From CAVVFX01 sp963747535 (lineage in GTDB: Bacteria; Acidobacteriota; Terriglobia; Bryobacterales; Bryobacteraceae), in contig CAVVFX010000002.1 in assembly GCA_963747535.1 (NCBI GenBank), positions 1,240,001-1,304,000 of the forward strand: a DNA stretch of 64,000 nucleotides, given 5' to 3'. Below the pieces are notes generated by a model. The model had not been told where the DNA came from. It worked only from the letters and a program-made list of their open reading frames with translations, and did not search any database. Below, piece by piece: positions 18,059 to 27,487 of the stretch (the first letter of the stretch is position 1; every line of letters starts with the position of its first letter). A program made the position numbers and the translations under genes.

Positions 18059-18580
18059 ATCACGCCCAGCTCACTCAAAGGGAATCGCGAAACGATCCTG
18101 GTTGTCGACGATACCGAAATAGTTCGCACGTCGGTGGTAGCATTCCTGGAGCGTGCCAACTTCCAGGTGCTTTCAACGGACTGCGCAGCACGCGCCATCA
18201 AACTTGCGGGAGAAACGGACAGGAAGATTGACCTTCTCCTTTCCGACGTGGATATGCCGAAGATGTCAGGTCCGGACTTGGGGCAGTTACTAAAAAGGGC
18301 CAGGCCGGACATGCACGTGATGTTAATGTCCGGTGGGGTCGATGGTAATCTATTGGTTCTGAACTACGGATGGGCTTTCATTCAGAAGCCGTTTGTGGCG
18401 TCAAAGCTCGTTCATATGATCCTGGATGTGTTGCACTCGGAGAATCGCTCGCAACTTGGCGGGCAGGAGTTCGACAGTCGCCAGGACACCAAGAACCCAA
18501 ACTGTGAGAAAAGCAAGCAAGCTGAAGCCGATATTCATCCCTCGGCCAGCAATGAACCAAAAGACAAGGGAACACCGTAA
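18059..18580 (+). CDS. orphan single-domain response regulator
   Basis: A complete receiver fold: ETILVVDDTEIVR (acidic pair), LLLSDVDMPKMSGPDL (phospho-acceptor Asp), MSGG and FIQKPF (Lys), then a ~45-residue polar tail without an output domain. The receiver needs residues upstream of the first GTG (18134). The only codon with a ribosome site in this frame is ATC at 18059 (AGAAAGG upstream), so the start is non-canonical or a mutated ATG. If ATC is used, the protein has 173 residues. It may act as a phosphate sink or CheY-like partner; no kinase is adjacent. Confidence 0.7.
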   Translation: MTPSSLKGNRETILVVDDTEIVRTSVVAFLERANFQVLSTDCAARAIKLAGETDRKIDLLLSDVDMPKMSGPDLGQLLKRARPDMHVMLMSGGVDGNLLVLNYGWAFIQKPFVASKLVHMILDVLHSENRSQLGGQEFDSRQDTKNPNCEKSKQAEADIHPSASNEPKDKGTP

Positions 18581-19099
18581 CGGGGAAGCCGTCGTTATGG
18601 CCGAATTTATTTTTCCTTCGCCTACGTAGTCGGTTTGTGGCGCTGAAGTGCGGGAAAAGACGGCATCATTGCGGGAGGAATCGCGGCCGACCGGCGCGCC
18701 GCGACCCGGGATTGTGATCCGGCTCTTTATACCCTGGAATTCCGGCACCGGCTGGCAGACCATGGAATTCCATCGTCGTTCTGCGCGGCGAATCACAAGC
18801 CGGGCGTCGTTGCGCGTTTCAACGAAAGTGGTCACCATTCCCTAGAGCGGCTGGCGCGGCGTGCCATCCAAACTGTTGTGCGGAGCAGTGTCAGTTTCGT
18901 CGCGCCGAAGGGCCCACCGAGGCACGCACGTGATATTTCTCAAAATCGCAACGCCACGCGCGGCATCCGACATGATGGGCCTCGTCAACCGCAGTATGTC
19001 GAGATTCCGAAGGAATCGTCATCGGGCCAGGCCCCAACTGGGGAGTAACCTCCCGAACTGCGGCTGATAAGTGAACAGTGACCGGCGCCGCTTCAATAT
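18581..19099. other. 519-bp region without a supported gene
   Basis: Short frames occur on both strands but none has a ribosome site plus recognisable content. A minus-strand frame (18401-18838) contains one hydrophobic stretch but overlaps the receiver gene antisense, and I do not support it. Confidence 0.4.
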
Positions 19100-19249
19100 C
19101 TAAATTACTCCCCGGCGGCCGGTCACAAGATTGACGACGATAACTACTAACGCCAACACCAACAGTATGTGGATCAGGCCTCCGCCGATACTAAGGCTGA
19201 AACCTAGAAGCCACAGAATGAATAACACAACGGCAATCGTCCAAAGCAT
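19100..19249 (-). CDS. lmo0937-family small membrane protein
   Basis: 49 residues with AGGAGA upstream of ATG at 19249. Two hydrophobic helices (LWTIAVVLFILWLLGFS and IHILLVLALVVIVVNLV) are joined by a Gly-rich turn and end in TGRRGVI. This matches the very short lmo0937/DUF5670 stress-associated membrane proteins common next to stress genes. The function is unknown. It is intact despite its size. Confidence 0.8.
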   Translation of the reverse strand: MLWTIAVVLFILWLLGFSLSIGGGLIHILLVLALVVIVVNLVTGRRGVI

Positions 19250-19290
19250 AATCTTTCTCCTCTATTCCTTTTCTAAATCGGTGCCGCTTT

Positions 19291-19662
19291 TCACGCGGCC
19301 AATAATGAATCGAACCCGTTCCAGGACGTACTCTGTCCGCGATCGGCAGCGTTTTGGCAAACGATGCAGAGTGCAGCCCACGGGACTGCGGCAAGGCGTT
19401 TCGGCTTGATCTCTTCTTCGCAACTCGCGCAGATTCCAAAAACGCCCGAATCGATGCGACGCAGTGCCCCTCGCACCTCGCTCAACCCGAGGGTGTTGCG
19501 CTCCAGATTCCCTATCGCACAGTTAAGCTCGGTGGTGTGCTGGATTCAGTGGATCCGGGCTCGTTTCGATGGCGAGAGCCTCGCGGTTGCTGCCTCCGTT
19601 TCCAAATTCAGTCTGTCTGCCGTCTAAAGTCTTGCGAAATGTGTCAGTTCGTACTTCGTCAT
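19291..19662 (-). pseudogene. DksA/TraR-type zinc-finger protein, frameshifted
   Basis: From ATG at 19662 (MTKYELTHF) the family sequence runs through three frames: RKTLDGRQTEFG in a second frame, then TELNCAIGNLERN onwards in a third. The coiled coil is followed by the C4 zinc finger CASCEEEIKPKRL ... CIVCQNAADR. Two frameshifts, near 19630 and 19550, break it. Intact members bind the RNA polymerase secondary channel and tune stress transcription. Only the zinc-finger portion (about 64 residues) remains readable as one frame. Confidence 0.7.
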
Positions 19663-19959
19663 AATTGATGCCTGCTCTTTTCTAACGGCACGGGAAGGGC
19701 CGAATGTCTTAAATAGGGGGCTGCCGGCCAAATTGCCAAGCGGCGGGCGCCGGGTTCTTGCCACCCCATCGGATGGCTAACGATATGCGGTCACATGGCC
19801 GGATATGGTCGCGGCAGAGCCGCACAAACGCGGAGAAAGGTCCAGGCCCAATCGACGCGATGCACAGTCGCTCGACGGTGGACCACACGTGTAGCACGAG
19901 TAGCTACAGAGTAAGTTGCGTCAGACAGCACTAAGCTTAAAGATGCAACCAGGCCGCGT
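19663..19959. other. 297-bp intergenic region, nothing recognised
   Basis: No supported frame on either strand. It may hold the promoter of the small exported ORF that follows. Confidence 0.4.
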
Positions 19960-20127
19960 ATGCTCAACGCCAAGATTGCGTTCGCCGTTCTTCTCGCCGT
20001 CCCACTAGCGGTTATCGCAGCGCCCAGCACTACGCTCGCCAGTTCCGCCAACCCGTCAAACAAGATGAGCCCTTGGGACAGCACACTGGCATCGGGACGA
20101 ATTGTCCGTCAAGGTCACGCGCGCTAA
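19960..20127 (+). CDS. small exported protein
   Basis: 55 codons from ATG at 19960. The first ~29 residues form a good signal peptide (LNAKIAFAVLLAVPLAVIAA then TLASS). The rest is a short polar tail. It ends 6 bp from the convergent AsmA-like gene. No family recognised and no strong ribosome site, so it could be spurious. Confidence 0.35.
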   Translation: MLNAKIAFAVLLAVPLAVIAAPSTTLASSANPSNKMSPWDSTLASGRIVRQGHAR

Positions 20128-20133
20128 GAGGGA

Positions 20134-21690
20134 TCAGAGCTTGCGTTTTCTATCGAGATCCAACCCGAATTCAGGGTGTGAGGATGTCCCTTTAATCGTG
20201 AAGGGCACAATGGTCACCCGATTCTTTTTCATTAGGGGAGTCAACACATTTACGATCAGCGCCTTAAAGCCAGAGGTCGCATCGGACAATTTTCCGTGGG
20301 TTTGCAGCACTCCTTGGATATCGACCGATTTATTCAGCAGGTTGAATGTTCCGCGCATCTGCGCGAACCCTCCGGGCATCTCGAACGAAACGCCCGTCAA
20401 AGTCGCCATTCCATCCCGCGCCTCCACGTGGCCCTTGAGATTGGACAGGACCGTCTGTTGATCCTCTTGTTCCTCAGCTTTGCTGGTTCCCTGCGAACTC
20501 TCGCTCACACGACTCAGCGGCATCTGCACTTGCGGGTTAGTGAATTGTCCGCCACTTATGCCAAAGTCTCCTGAGAGTTGCAGCTTTTTGAGAAATCCCG
20601 GACCCGGCGGCAGTTCCACTTTTGCGTGAAGCTTTACGCCGCCCGTCATTGGCGCCTGCTTTTGGGGGGTGAAGAAGAGCAGCAGGTCTTCGATGCGCCC
20701 GATATTCACGCTCATGTCGAGCCCAACCGTTTTTCCTCTTTGTCCGGGCCGGGTGGCCACGTCGCCCCTGCTGAGGATGGTGGTCCGGTGAACCTGCGAC
20801 TCCACGTTCGCCAGTGAAACGTTACCGTTCATTGCATCGACATCGGCCTGGAACCGCGCGGAAATCTGCACGCCGTGGCTGCTGTTACCGACATGGAAAT
20901 TCCGCACGTCTACTGCGCCAGCCGTCTTCACCTGCTTTACCGATCCGTTGAAGTTCCCTTTCGATGAAAGCAGGCCCGAGACTCCGCGAAAAACCGCGAG
21001 GTTGCCGTTATCGAAAGTGTACGATCCGGACAGTAGCGTCGCGCCCGGATCACCCGCGTTCCAGGGTCCGAACTGGCCCGATGCGGCGATCGTTCCGAGT
21101 GGTTGGGTGTTAATCAGGGCCGCATGATAAGAAACGGGGCCGTCCTCGGCGACGTGATCGAGCACCAGCTTTTGAACGCTCAACTTGAAAGGCTCTCTGC
21201 CGGGCTCTCCCGCGACGAATTCAAGCACTGCGTCATTGGCTACAATCCTGTCGATGCTAATGGAGTTCTTGGATTGCCCGCCCGTCAGCGGCATTACGGC
21301 AGACGGAACGCCAGGCTGCGATGGTGGCACCGTTACGTGCAGCCCCACGATATCGACATGGGCAATTCGCTTCTTCGGACCGATGAGGCCCGCGTAGCTA
21401 CCTTTGATGACCAGTTTACGGAGCGTGATCAACGGAGGCAGGTTCTTGCGTGTTCTGTGCAGAAAACTGACCCCTTCCGCAACGCAACCAGGTGGAAACA
21501 AGGTCTTGTGGAAGCTTTGGATTACAACCTGCCTGTCGAACCGCTTCTCCAGCGTCACCTTTATAGCCTGTTGGGTAAACGGCCAGTTCCGGACCAAAAG
21601 GCATGCGGCAATCCCGATGAGGAGCGCGAGACAAGCTACGCCCGCGATGGTCCAGCGAATGAATTCTCGCCGCTTTGAGTCCTGTTTCAC
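20134..21690 (-). CDS. AsmA-family protein
   Basis: 518 residues. GTG at 21690 is followed by a cytoplasmic tail and one membrane helix (residues 13-32). The large periplasmic part has the AsmA-like N-terminal block (FTQQAIKVTLEKRFDRQVVI) and the C-terminal AsmA_2 region (VLSNLKGHVEARDGMATLTG and IQGVLQTHGKLSD). Such proteins bridge the envelope and help move phospholipids or assemble outer-membrane proteins. Intact, alone on its strand; neighbours give no further clue. Confidence 0.85.
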   Translation of the reverse strand: MKQDSKRREFIRWTIAGVACLALLIGIAACLLVRNWPFTQQAIKVTLEKRFDRQVVIQSFHKTLFPPGCVAEGVSFLHRTRKNLPPLITLRKLVIKGSYAGLIGPKKRIAHVDIVGLHVTVPPSQPGVPSAVMPLTGGQSKNSISIDRIVANDAVLEFVAGEPGREPFKLSVQKLVLDHVAEDGPVSYHAALINTQPLGTIAASGQFGPWNAGDPGATLLSGSYTFDNGNLAVFRGVSGLLSSKGNFNGSVKQVKTAGAVDVRNFHVGNSSHGVQISARFQADVDAMNGNVSLANVESQVHRTTILSRGDVATRPGQRGKTVGLDMSVNIGRIEDLLLFFTPQKQAPMTGGVKLHAKVELPPGPGFLKKLQLSGDFGISGGQFTNPQVQMPLSRVSESSQGTSKAEEQEDQQTVLSNLKGHVEARDGMATLTGVSFEMPGGFAQMRGTFNLLNKSVDIQGVLQTHGKLSDATSGFKALIVNVLTPLMKKNRVTIVPFTIKGTSSHPEFGLDLDRKRKL

Positions 21691-21979
21691 TCGTTTTGGC
21701 TATTGCAATTGGAGGACCACGGATTAAAATCCTGATCGTGTATGGTCGACCCTGCTTGTAGGACGCAGATTCCTCCCCGGCGGTAAGCTCATCGGAAACC
21801 AGGACAGCGGGCCCTAGACTAGCAGCCCGAAGAAGTCGACGCAGGCCAATGGCCTTGGCACAGTTGAGATAACGGAGCCTTTCCCTCGTTAGGAACCCGC
21901 TCAACCCTGGAATGACACCTGCCGCCAGGTCCACAGTCCTTATCCCCGTTGCCCACGTCGTCTCGCGAAGGATTAGACT

Positions 21980-22267
21980 TCAATTGCGGCCCTTCTGGTA
22001 GCCGGCCTCGTACGCTTTCTGGTCTACGCCCGTTTTGAAACGCCGGTTCTTGGAATGATCCTTGTTATTCGCTTTGTCAGCCTGGCCTTCGCGCAGCCCC
22101 TGGTGGTAGGGTTTATTTTTTGAATAATCCTGGTCACTCGCGCTGGCCGCTGTTGCACCTTGTTCCTGCAAGAATGGAGCCGCCGCGCCTTGTAACACGC
22201 CTCCGGGGACACACATGCTCACAACCAACGCCAGAATTCCGCCGCGGCGTTTTAGGTTCGTTCTCAT
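21980..22267 (-). CDS. small exported protein with K/N/G-rich repeats
   Basis: 95 residues with AGGTGG upstream of ATG at 22267. A signal peptide (about 1-28) precedes a charged tail made of two degenerate units: DYSKNKPYHQGLREGQ and DHSKNRRFKTGVDQKAYEAG. Gly-Tyr/Phe containing helices of this kind are common in uncharacterised acidobacterial exported proteins. The function is unknown. Confidence 0.65.
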   Translation of the reverse strand: MRTNLKRRGGILALVVSMCVPGGVLQGAAAPFLQEQGATAASASDQDYSKNKPYHQGLREGQADKANNKDHSKNRRFKTGVDQKAYEAGYQKGRN

Positions 22268-22615
22268 AAAAATCCACCTTTATTCCATACTTCCACCGAA
22301 ACGGAATCCGGGCGATCGAGGAGGTCTGTGCCGCAAGCCGTCAGCCACTTCTCTCAGATGGCGGCGACGGCGTGCTGCGTCAGACCTCCCCGAACTCCGT
22401 CGGAGTTCTACCAACTTGACTATTTCTTTTCCTCACCTATGTGGCCGTGCCCATCCCGCACTTCGTTTCCTTTGAAATGCGCACTATCGACGCGCTTGCC
22501 TGGCTCGGCTTTCTCGCCGGACTTTGGCATTGGGCCCTTATAGCCGTGCTCCGGGTGGAAACTGTTATTCACGTGACCCTGGAAGTTACTAGCACCGTGA
22601 AATAACAATGACCGG
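22268..22615. other. 348-bp region, no supported gene
   Basis: A minus-strand frame ending at 22420 has a low-complexity tail (KSGEKAEPGKRVDSAHFK) but no credible start. It partly overlaps the 3' end of the following receiver gene. Confidence 0.35.
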
Positions 22616-22990
22616 TTACAGGCCACACGTCGCCGAGTTCGAAAGCGAAGACGGCGACGAACCCAGAAGTTTTCTGGTCTTGGCCAACACGTCATCCGCA
22701 TCGACGGGCTTCTTTACGAATAGGACACTCAACTCGGATCGGAGTATTTCAAGTGTTGGCACAAGGGCGTCCATGCTTGCGTTCGCCAACAGCAGATGGA
22801 TCGGTCTTGAATGATTGGTGACGAAAGAAACCACGTTTGCCCAGTCATGAGCTTCTAGGACGTTATAGCCCTGCTTCCGCAACCTATGTCCCAGACTCCT
22901 GTCTAATCCCTCGTCATCTTCGGCAATGAGAACCGTTGGAAATCCGTGTATGTGGAGAGGATGAATTTCCTCTTTATAGCCAATTATCAT
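22616..22990 (-). CDS. degenerate receiver-domain protein lacking the phospho-acceptor
   Basis: 124 residues from ATG at 22990 with GGAG five bases before it. The start of the fold is normal (FPTVLIAEDDEGLDRSLGHR). At the phosphorylation site the sequence is IHLLLANASMDALV, with Asn where the acceptor Asp should be. The segment between beta4 and beta5 is short, but the FVKKPV lysine remains. It therefore probably cannot be phosphorylated and would act, if at all, as a constitutive or competitive binding partner. No output domain. Confidence 0.65.
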   Translation of the reverse strand: MIIGYKEEIHPLHIHGFPTVLIAEDDEGLDRSLGHRLRKQGYNVLEAHDWANVVSFVTNHSRPIHLLLANASMDALVPTLEILRSELSVLFVKKPVDADDVLAKTRKLLGSSPSSLSNSATCGL

Positions 22991-23518
22991 GGCGTCTCCT
23001 TTGCACCGGGTTCGTGGGCTTGACGTGCAGATTAAGATTACAATCGGGTAAGATCCTACTACCCAATGCCGCCGCTGACAATCGGGATTGCAAAATTGGC
23101 TCGTCCCTGTGACTCCACTAGCCAATCGTGCCTGCTGACGGGGCACTACCAAACTATTCGGTTGAAGCTGGCAGGAAATGTGAAACTGTCTCGTTACTGA
23201 ATAAAAGTAGTATAGAAGTTGTTTGTGTCTGAAGTCAACAAATATCATTAGCGTCTATTTGGCTGTGCGTACTTGTCGGCCTACGCCATTGCGTGCCGTT
23301 CGGTGTTACAAGCGAGGTACATTTGCGCCAGACTTCCGGCCTTGCAAAATCGGCGGCGGAAAAATCGGGTCGCGCTTTGAGTTATCTGCATTCTATGTCA
23401 GACGCATTTACAGCAATGGCACCAGCCAACCACGGCATTGAGAAGCAATCCACTCAACAGGACGCAAATAGCCAAAGGCAAGAATCGGCTTATGTGAAAT
23501 CGGCGGTCATCGCTCGAC

Positions 23519-23923
23519 TCAGGCATCTGGCAAGCGCTCATTTGTTGGTGGTTGTTCGCCAAGACAATGCCGAATCGTTTCTCGGAGGATTTCAAACTTG
23601 ATTGGCTTTCGTAAGAATTGCCAACCGTGGTTTCGGGCAACCATCCCTAAATCGAGACCAGAGATCAGCAAAATTTTCATGTCGGGTCGTTCTCGATTAA
23701 GTTGGATCGCCAGTTCTATCCCGGTCATACGGGGCATGTCAACGTCGGCCAAGAGCAAGTGAATGCTCCCGACGAACTCACGGGCTTTTTGCAGCGCATC
23801 TTCTCCGTCACTTGCGGTAATGACACTATAACCAGATTTGCGGAGCATAGCCGCAACGGGTCTCTGAAATGTTTCATTATCATCTGCGAACACAATCGTT
23901 TTGGCGAGATTGCTTCCTGGCAT
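23519..23923 (-). CDS. orphan single-domain response regulator
   Basis: 134 residues from ATG at 23923 (a GTG at 23938 is also possible). A complete receiver: KTIVFADDNETFQR, LLLADVDMPRMTGIELA with the acceptor Asp, ILLISGL and FLRKPI. No effector domain follows. Its neighbour at 22616 is a paralogue that has lost the acceptor Asp. No histidine kinase is close, so it must be served in trans. Confidence 0.85.
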   Translation of the reverse strand: MPGSNLAKTIVFADDNETFQRPVAAMLRKSGYSVITASDGEDALQKAREFVGSIHLLLADVDMPRMTGIELAIQLNRERPDMKILLISGLDLGMVARNHGWQFLRKPIKFEILRETIRHCLGEQPPTNERLPDA

Positions 23924-23938
23924 CTTTTTCCGTATCAC

Positions 23939-24675
23939 CTGGAACCGTGAGAGGAACCAGCATGCCTGTCACTTCCGGCGAAAAGCCATCTGCGGATCGA
24001 GCAGATAAAGGGATGAAGATCAAGGAGGGCGCTCGGTTCCTCTGGTTTCGAGGTTACCTGTAAATATAATATGTAATATACTAGATCGTAATAGTACACC
24101 TTGCAGGAAGGCGCACCAAATTATACAAACGTGACGTTTACGAATACGTTACATTTATTACATTCGGAGAGTGAAAAAAAAAAGGGCTTCGTGGTTGATT
24201 CAGTCATCGCCGCCGCTTACCAGGAGCACCTTACGGCGGGTAGCGGATTCGCCACGGTGCAACCTGGAGCAATCTGCTAAGTCGTGTGCATCTTATTACA
24301 AAAGCAATACAGGCCCACGCTTGACGAACTATTGCGATAGCTTTTCCACCGGCTTTTCCACAGGACCGGTGAAAACCTCGGTTTTTTAGACGTCCACCCC
24401 GGCGCTTTAGCCGTTGAGCGGGAAATCCTCCAACACCTCGCCGGTAGTGGTCACCGATGAGGTAGGCAAGCGGCCACTGGACGCCCGGTGGCTCACCGGC
24501 TTCCGGCGACGGCGAAGGCTTCGGTCGCCGATTCCCTGGGGCATTGACTCGATTAGCCGAACCAGACCTGTTAGATCGGAAGATTGGCGTCGGCCCACCT
24601 TCGCTCCCTGAATTCTGGCGGATCTAACAGCCTTCGATTTGGCTTCATCCCCCGACCCGAGACTGCTCTCTGCAT
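23939..24675. other. 737-bp AT-shifted intergenic region with a hairpin
   Basis: Bases 24055-24180 are much richer in A/T than the surroundings (runs such as TAAATATAATATG). At 24342-24375 a hairpin has arms TTTTCCACCGG and CCGGTGAAAA around a loop holding TTTTCCACA. Minus-strand frames at 24407-24679 look unlike coding sequence. It may be a promoter region or the edge of an inserted segment. Confidence 0.35.
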
Positions 24676-24945
24676 TCAATACCTTCTAAAATCCTGCGTC
24701 GGAATGACGAAGTGGTCATACGATTTCGAACCTGCCCGAATCACCCCGGCCCGCAGTAGTTTTACGAACCGATCAATGGCCAGCATCCGGTGTGAGCAGT
24801 CGATGCACTCGCTCAGGTGAAGGTCGATTCCGGCAATCTGAGCATCTGTCATGCGACCCAATTGGTAGAGTTCCAGATCGAACGCTTCGCGACCGTACGC
24901 GAACACATCGCTCGGATGAGGGGTCGCGTGCGTGAAGTACAGCAC
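24676..24945 (-). CDS. small anti-sigma-like HxxxCxxC protein
   Basis: 89 residues. The core DLELYQLGRMTDAQIAGIDL, then HLSECIDCSHRM, matches the HxxxCxxC part of zinc-binding anti-sigma (ZAS/zf-HC2) domains. Two similar small proteins lie at 53013 and 53292. No membrane helix or effector follows, so it would be a soluble, minimal member. The N-terminal ~15 residues before DVFAYGRE are uncertain. Confidence 0.5.
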   Translation of the reverse strand: MLYFTHATPHPSDVFAYGREAFDLELYQLGRMTDAQIAGIDLHLSECIDCSHRMLAIDRFVKLLRAGVIRAGSKSYDHFVIPTQDFRRY

Positions 24946-25086
24946 TTGCGTGAGCCCATTTCTTTGGTATTTCGGGACTATGCTCCGAAGGACGGCTCTC
25001 GGACGTTCCGTCTCTTCGCGTTCACCCGACGAAGATGTGTTAGTACGGCCTAACGTTCGATCCTAAGCTCCGCCCCTATCTTCTTC

Positions 25087-25449
25087 CTACTGACCCGCAC
25101 CAGCAGCCACAGGCGGCGTTGGAGCCGTCGTCTTCGCAGTGCGTTTTTGGGTTACACTGGCCTTTGATTTCTTCGCAGCCGCTTACTTTGCTGCCTTCGC
25201 AGGGGCTGACTTCCTCCCGCTTTCGGAGCAGTCTTCTCCGCAACACGCCCTTCGTTTTGCCCACCGCGCTTTTTGCGCAGCAGCCATCCTCCTCCGGGCA
25301 GCAGCGGAGAACCTCTGTCGCGTTTCAGTCGAACCATCGGTCCTAACAGTCGGACTCTCTGTCTTGCCTACGAGCAGTGCTTCGACTGCCGCGATCTTCT
25401 CGTCAATCCGTTGTCTTTCGAGCTTGTAACCGGCCAATGCGGCGACCAA
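25087..25449 (-). pseudogene. protein with histone H1-like basic tail, interrupted by stop
   Basis: The frame begins LVAALAGYKLERQRIDEKIA, has a linker with ETRQRFSAAARRRMAAAQKA, and ends in a Lys/Ala-rich tail. TAA at 25183-25185 interrupts it. Beyond that the same frame continues with AAAKKSKASVTQKRTAKTT to TAG at 25087. The basic tail suggests nucleic-acid binding, as in bacterial H1-like proteins. Only a TTG (25449) is available as a start. A complete small H1-like protein lies at 37322. Confidence 0.5.
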
Positions 25450-25525
25450 GATATCGTTCGGAATCTGTGCATTTAGTTTTGATTGAACCGGGGATGAGGC
25501 TGTAGAACAGGCACGTTCGGTCTAA

Positions 25526-25738
25526 CTACCCGCTCGGTTTCTTCCACACCCGAATCATGTACTGCCACTCGCCCAGCGCAAAGTTGAGTATGAAATCGAA
25601 TAGTTTCTGCGCGCGTGGCCTTTCCGTCGGACGCGCCTCGCGTGGATCGCTGTACTCGTATTCGCAATCTTCGATGCTGAACAATGCGCCCACGGCATTT
25701 TGGCACTTGAACGTGTACGTATCCGTCCTCTTCATCAA
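25526..25738 (-). CDS. hypothetical protein, possibly frameshifted at its start
   Basis: 70 residues with protein-like content (TYTFKCQNAVGALFSIEDC and FDFILNFALGEWQYMIRVW). Upstream, another frame (25740-25799) has a similar codon character, so the true start may lie near 25799 with a frameshift between. No family recognised. Confidence 0.3.
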   Translation of the reverse strand: MMKRTDTYTFKCQNAVGALFSIEDCEYEYSDPREARPTERPRAQKLFDFILNFALGEWQYMIRVWKKPSG

Positions 25739-25930
25739 ACGACAGGAAACCGATTAGATGAAGCGCCTGCTCGCTCGGCCCACTGCAGACCAACTCCACA
25801 GGAGATGAATCATCTTCCGCTTTGCGGAGTAGCGCGATGACTTCTGCGCGAGAAGGTCTGGTCGGCCACGGCAGTCAATCCGATCCTACCCAATCCGGTC
25901 AGCTTGGCGCCACCGCTAATATAGAACGAA

Positions 25931-26770
25931 TGCTGACGCCAAAACGCCCAGCGTGTTATATCGAACCCATGCTTTTGCTGCGAACCGACAAACTTTCAGA
26001 AGGCAACTCGTGGAGCCATGAACTGAAGCTGGACGGATTCCGCGCTGTTGCACTGTCGGGTGGCTTCGTTCATCTGCGATCCCGCAATCGTTCGGGCGCT
26101 CGGTCCCATGCCGGATGAGACCGTAATCGACGGCCAGATCGTTGCCCTTGATGCGTCCGGTCGTCCATCGTTCAATGCGCTGCAAGACTACGGTGCATCG
26201 ACCGGGCAGCTCTTTTACTACGTGTTCGACATAATGGTCGCCGGCGGGAAAGACCTGATGGCGCAAACTCTCGAATCATGGCGCGAGATACTTGAAGCCG
26301 ATGTACGATCGAAGTTGGCCGACCCGATCCGCCAATCTCCAGTGTTGGAAGCCAGTCTCTCCGACCTGATTCAGTCCGTCAAGGCACAGGGTCTCGAAGG
26401 GCTCTCGTGGCAAAACGCCGGGATAGCCGGCATGAACCCGGCGCGCGTTTCGGCGCATGGCAGAAGATGCGTGTGAACCAGGCCCAGGAGGTCGTAATAG
26501 GCGGGTACACACCCAGCGACCGGAACTTCGATGTACTGATCTTCGGATACTACGACGCCAACCGGCTGATCTATGTCGCGCGGACTCGGAACGGGTTCAC
26601 GCCGTCGTCCCGCGATCAGTTGTTCCGGCGATTCCAGGGGCTCGAAACCGACTGCTGCCCTTTCGCCAATATGCCGGAAGCCAAAGCTGGCCGCTGGGGT
26701 GTCGGACTGACGGCGGAGAAGATGAAAGAGTGCAGGTGGCTGAAGCCGGTGCTTGTGGGTCTCCAGCGCG
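25931..26770 (+). pseudogene. ATP-dependent DNA ligase (LigD-type), frameshifted and truncated
   Basis: Motif I is HELKLDGFRAVAL (KxDG lysine nucleophile), followed in a second frame by ETVIDGQIVALDASGRPSFN and FYYVFDIMVAGGKDLM. A third frame carries GAWQKMRVNQAQEVVIGGYT and the OB-fold part FGYYDANRLIYVARTRNGF. Frame changes lie near 26090 and 26400. The gene ends at KPVLVG, where family members continue with ~30 more residues, and is joined there to recombinase sequence. Intact relatives join double-strand breaks, often with Ku. Confidence 0.8.
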
Positions 26771-26789
26771 TGAAGCAAGGCCGCCTCTC

Positions 26790-27457
26790 GTCAAGAGCAT
26801 CTGGGTGCCGGATGAAACGATGGTAGCGGGCCGCGCGTTGCACCAATGGGCGCGACACTGCCTGGTCGAATTGGCCGGCAACGGCGCATCGCTCGAGGAA
26901 CTGCGCACCTTCTGTGGGAAAAGCGGGATCTCGGGACGTCGGAAACAATACGGGGGAATCTCGACGTGGTACGCCCTACTGCAGCCGCATGTGCTCATGC
27001 CGTTACTGCGGTTACGCCTTGTGGAACGTCCACACGAAGGCCGGTCGGGAGCGGCCGCCACAGGACTGGGTGATTGCCGAACGCGTCCACGAAGCGCTCA
27101 TCACCGAGGAGGAGGCAAGGAGAATTGCCGAAGCACGACGGTCGCTTCGCGGCAAGAAGCAATTCAACGCCGGAGCCACCCGCAGCCGCACCTCGCGCTA
27201 CCTCCTGAGCGGCGGTTGATTCCGTTGTGGTCGCTGCGGTGCGAATATGATCGGCTTCCACACCCATGGCCGGTTCTACTGCGTGCGGAAGCCAGCCCTA
27301 TCGGAGTGGGATGGGCTGCGGTCCGGGGGTGTACATACCACAGGCTCAGGTCGAATCTGAAGTCCTTAGCGGTCTGCGCAGAGTGCTCGATCTGTGTGCG
27401 GATGCTGTTAAAGGCTTTAGCGGATTCTCCTCGAAGGCCGCGTCCCCAGATCAATGA
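26790..27457 (+). pseudogene. large serine recombinase, degenerate
   Basis: The catalytic resolvase domain is missing. What remains is the recombinase domain in several frames: SLEELRTFCGKSGISGRRKQ, GYALWNVHTKAGRERPPQDW, VHEALITEEEARRIAEARR and RYLLSGG. After an in-frame TGA comes the zinc-ribbon FRCGRCGANMIGFHTHGRFY. Such enzymes integrate phages or elements. It abuts the truncated ligase, so this is probably the scar of an old element. Confidence 0.65.
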
Positions 27458-27487
27458 TTTCCTCTATTGGTCTAAGAGAGCTTCGGG

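Noticed and set aside
18401..18838. Minus-strand frame with one hydrophobic stretch.
   Set aside because: Antisense to the end of the receiver gene, with an irregular N-terminus and no ribosome site. The hydrophobic part alone is weak evidence.
24342..24375. Two TTTTCCAC(A/C) boxes inside a hairpin, suggesting DnaA boxes and an origin.
   Set aside because: Only two imperfect boxes, no dnaA/dnaN or rep gene nearby, and the neighbouring AT-rich stretch lacks 13-mer repeats.
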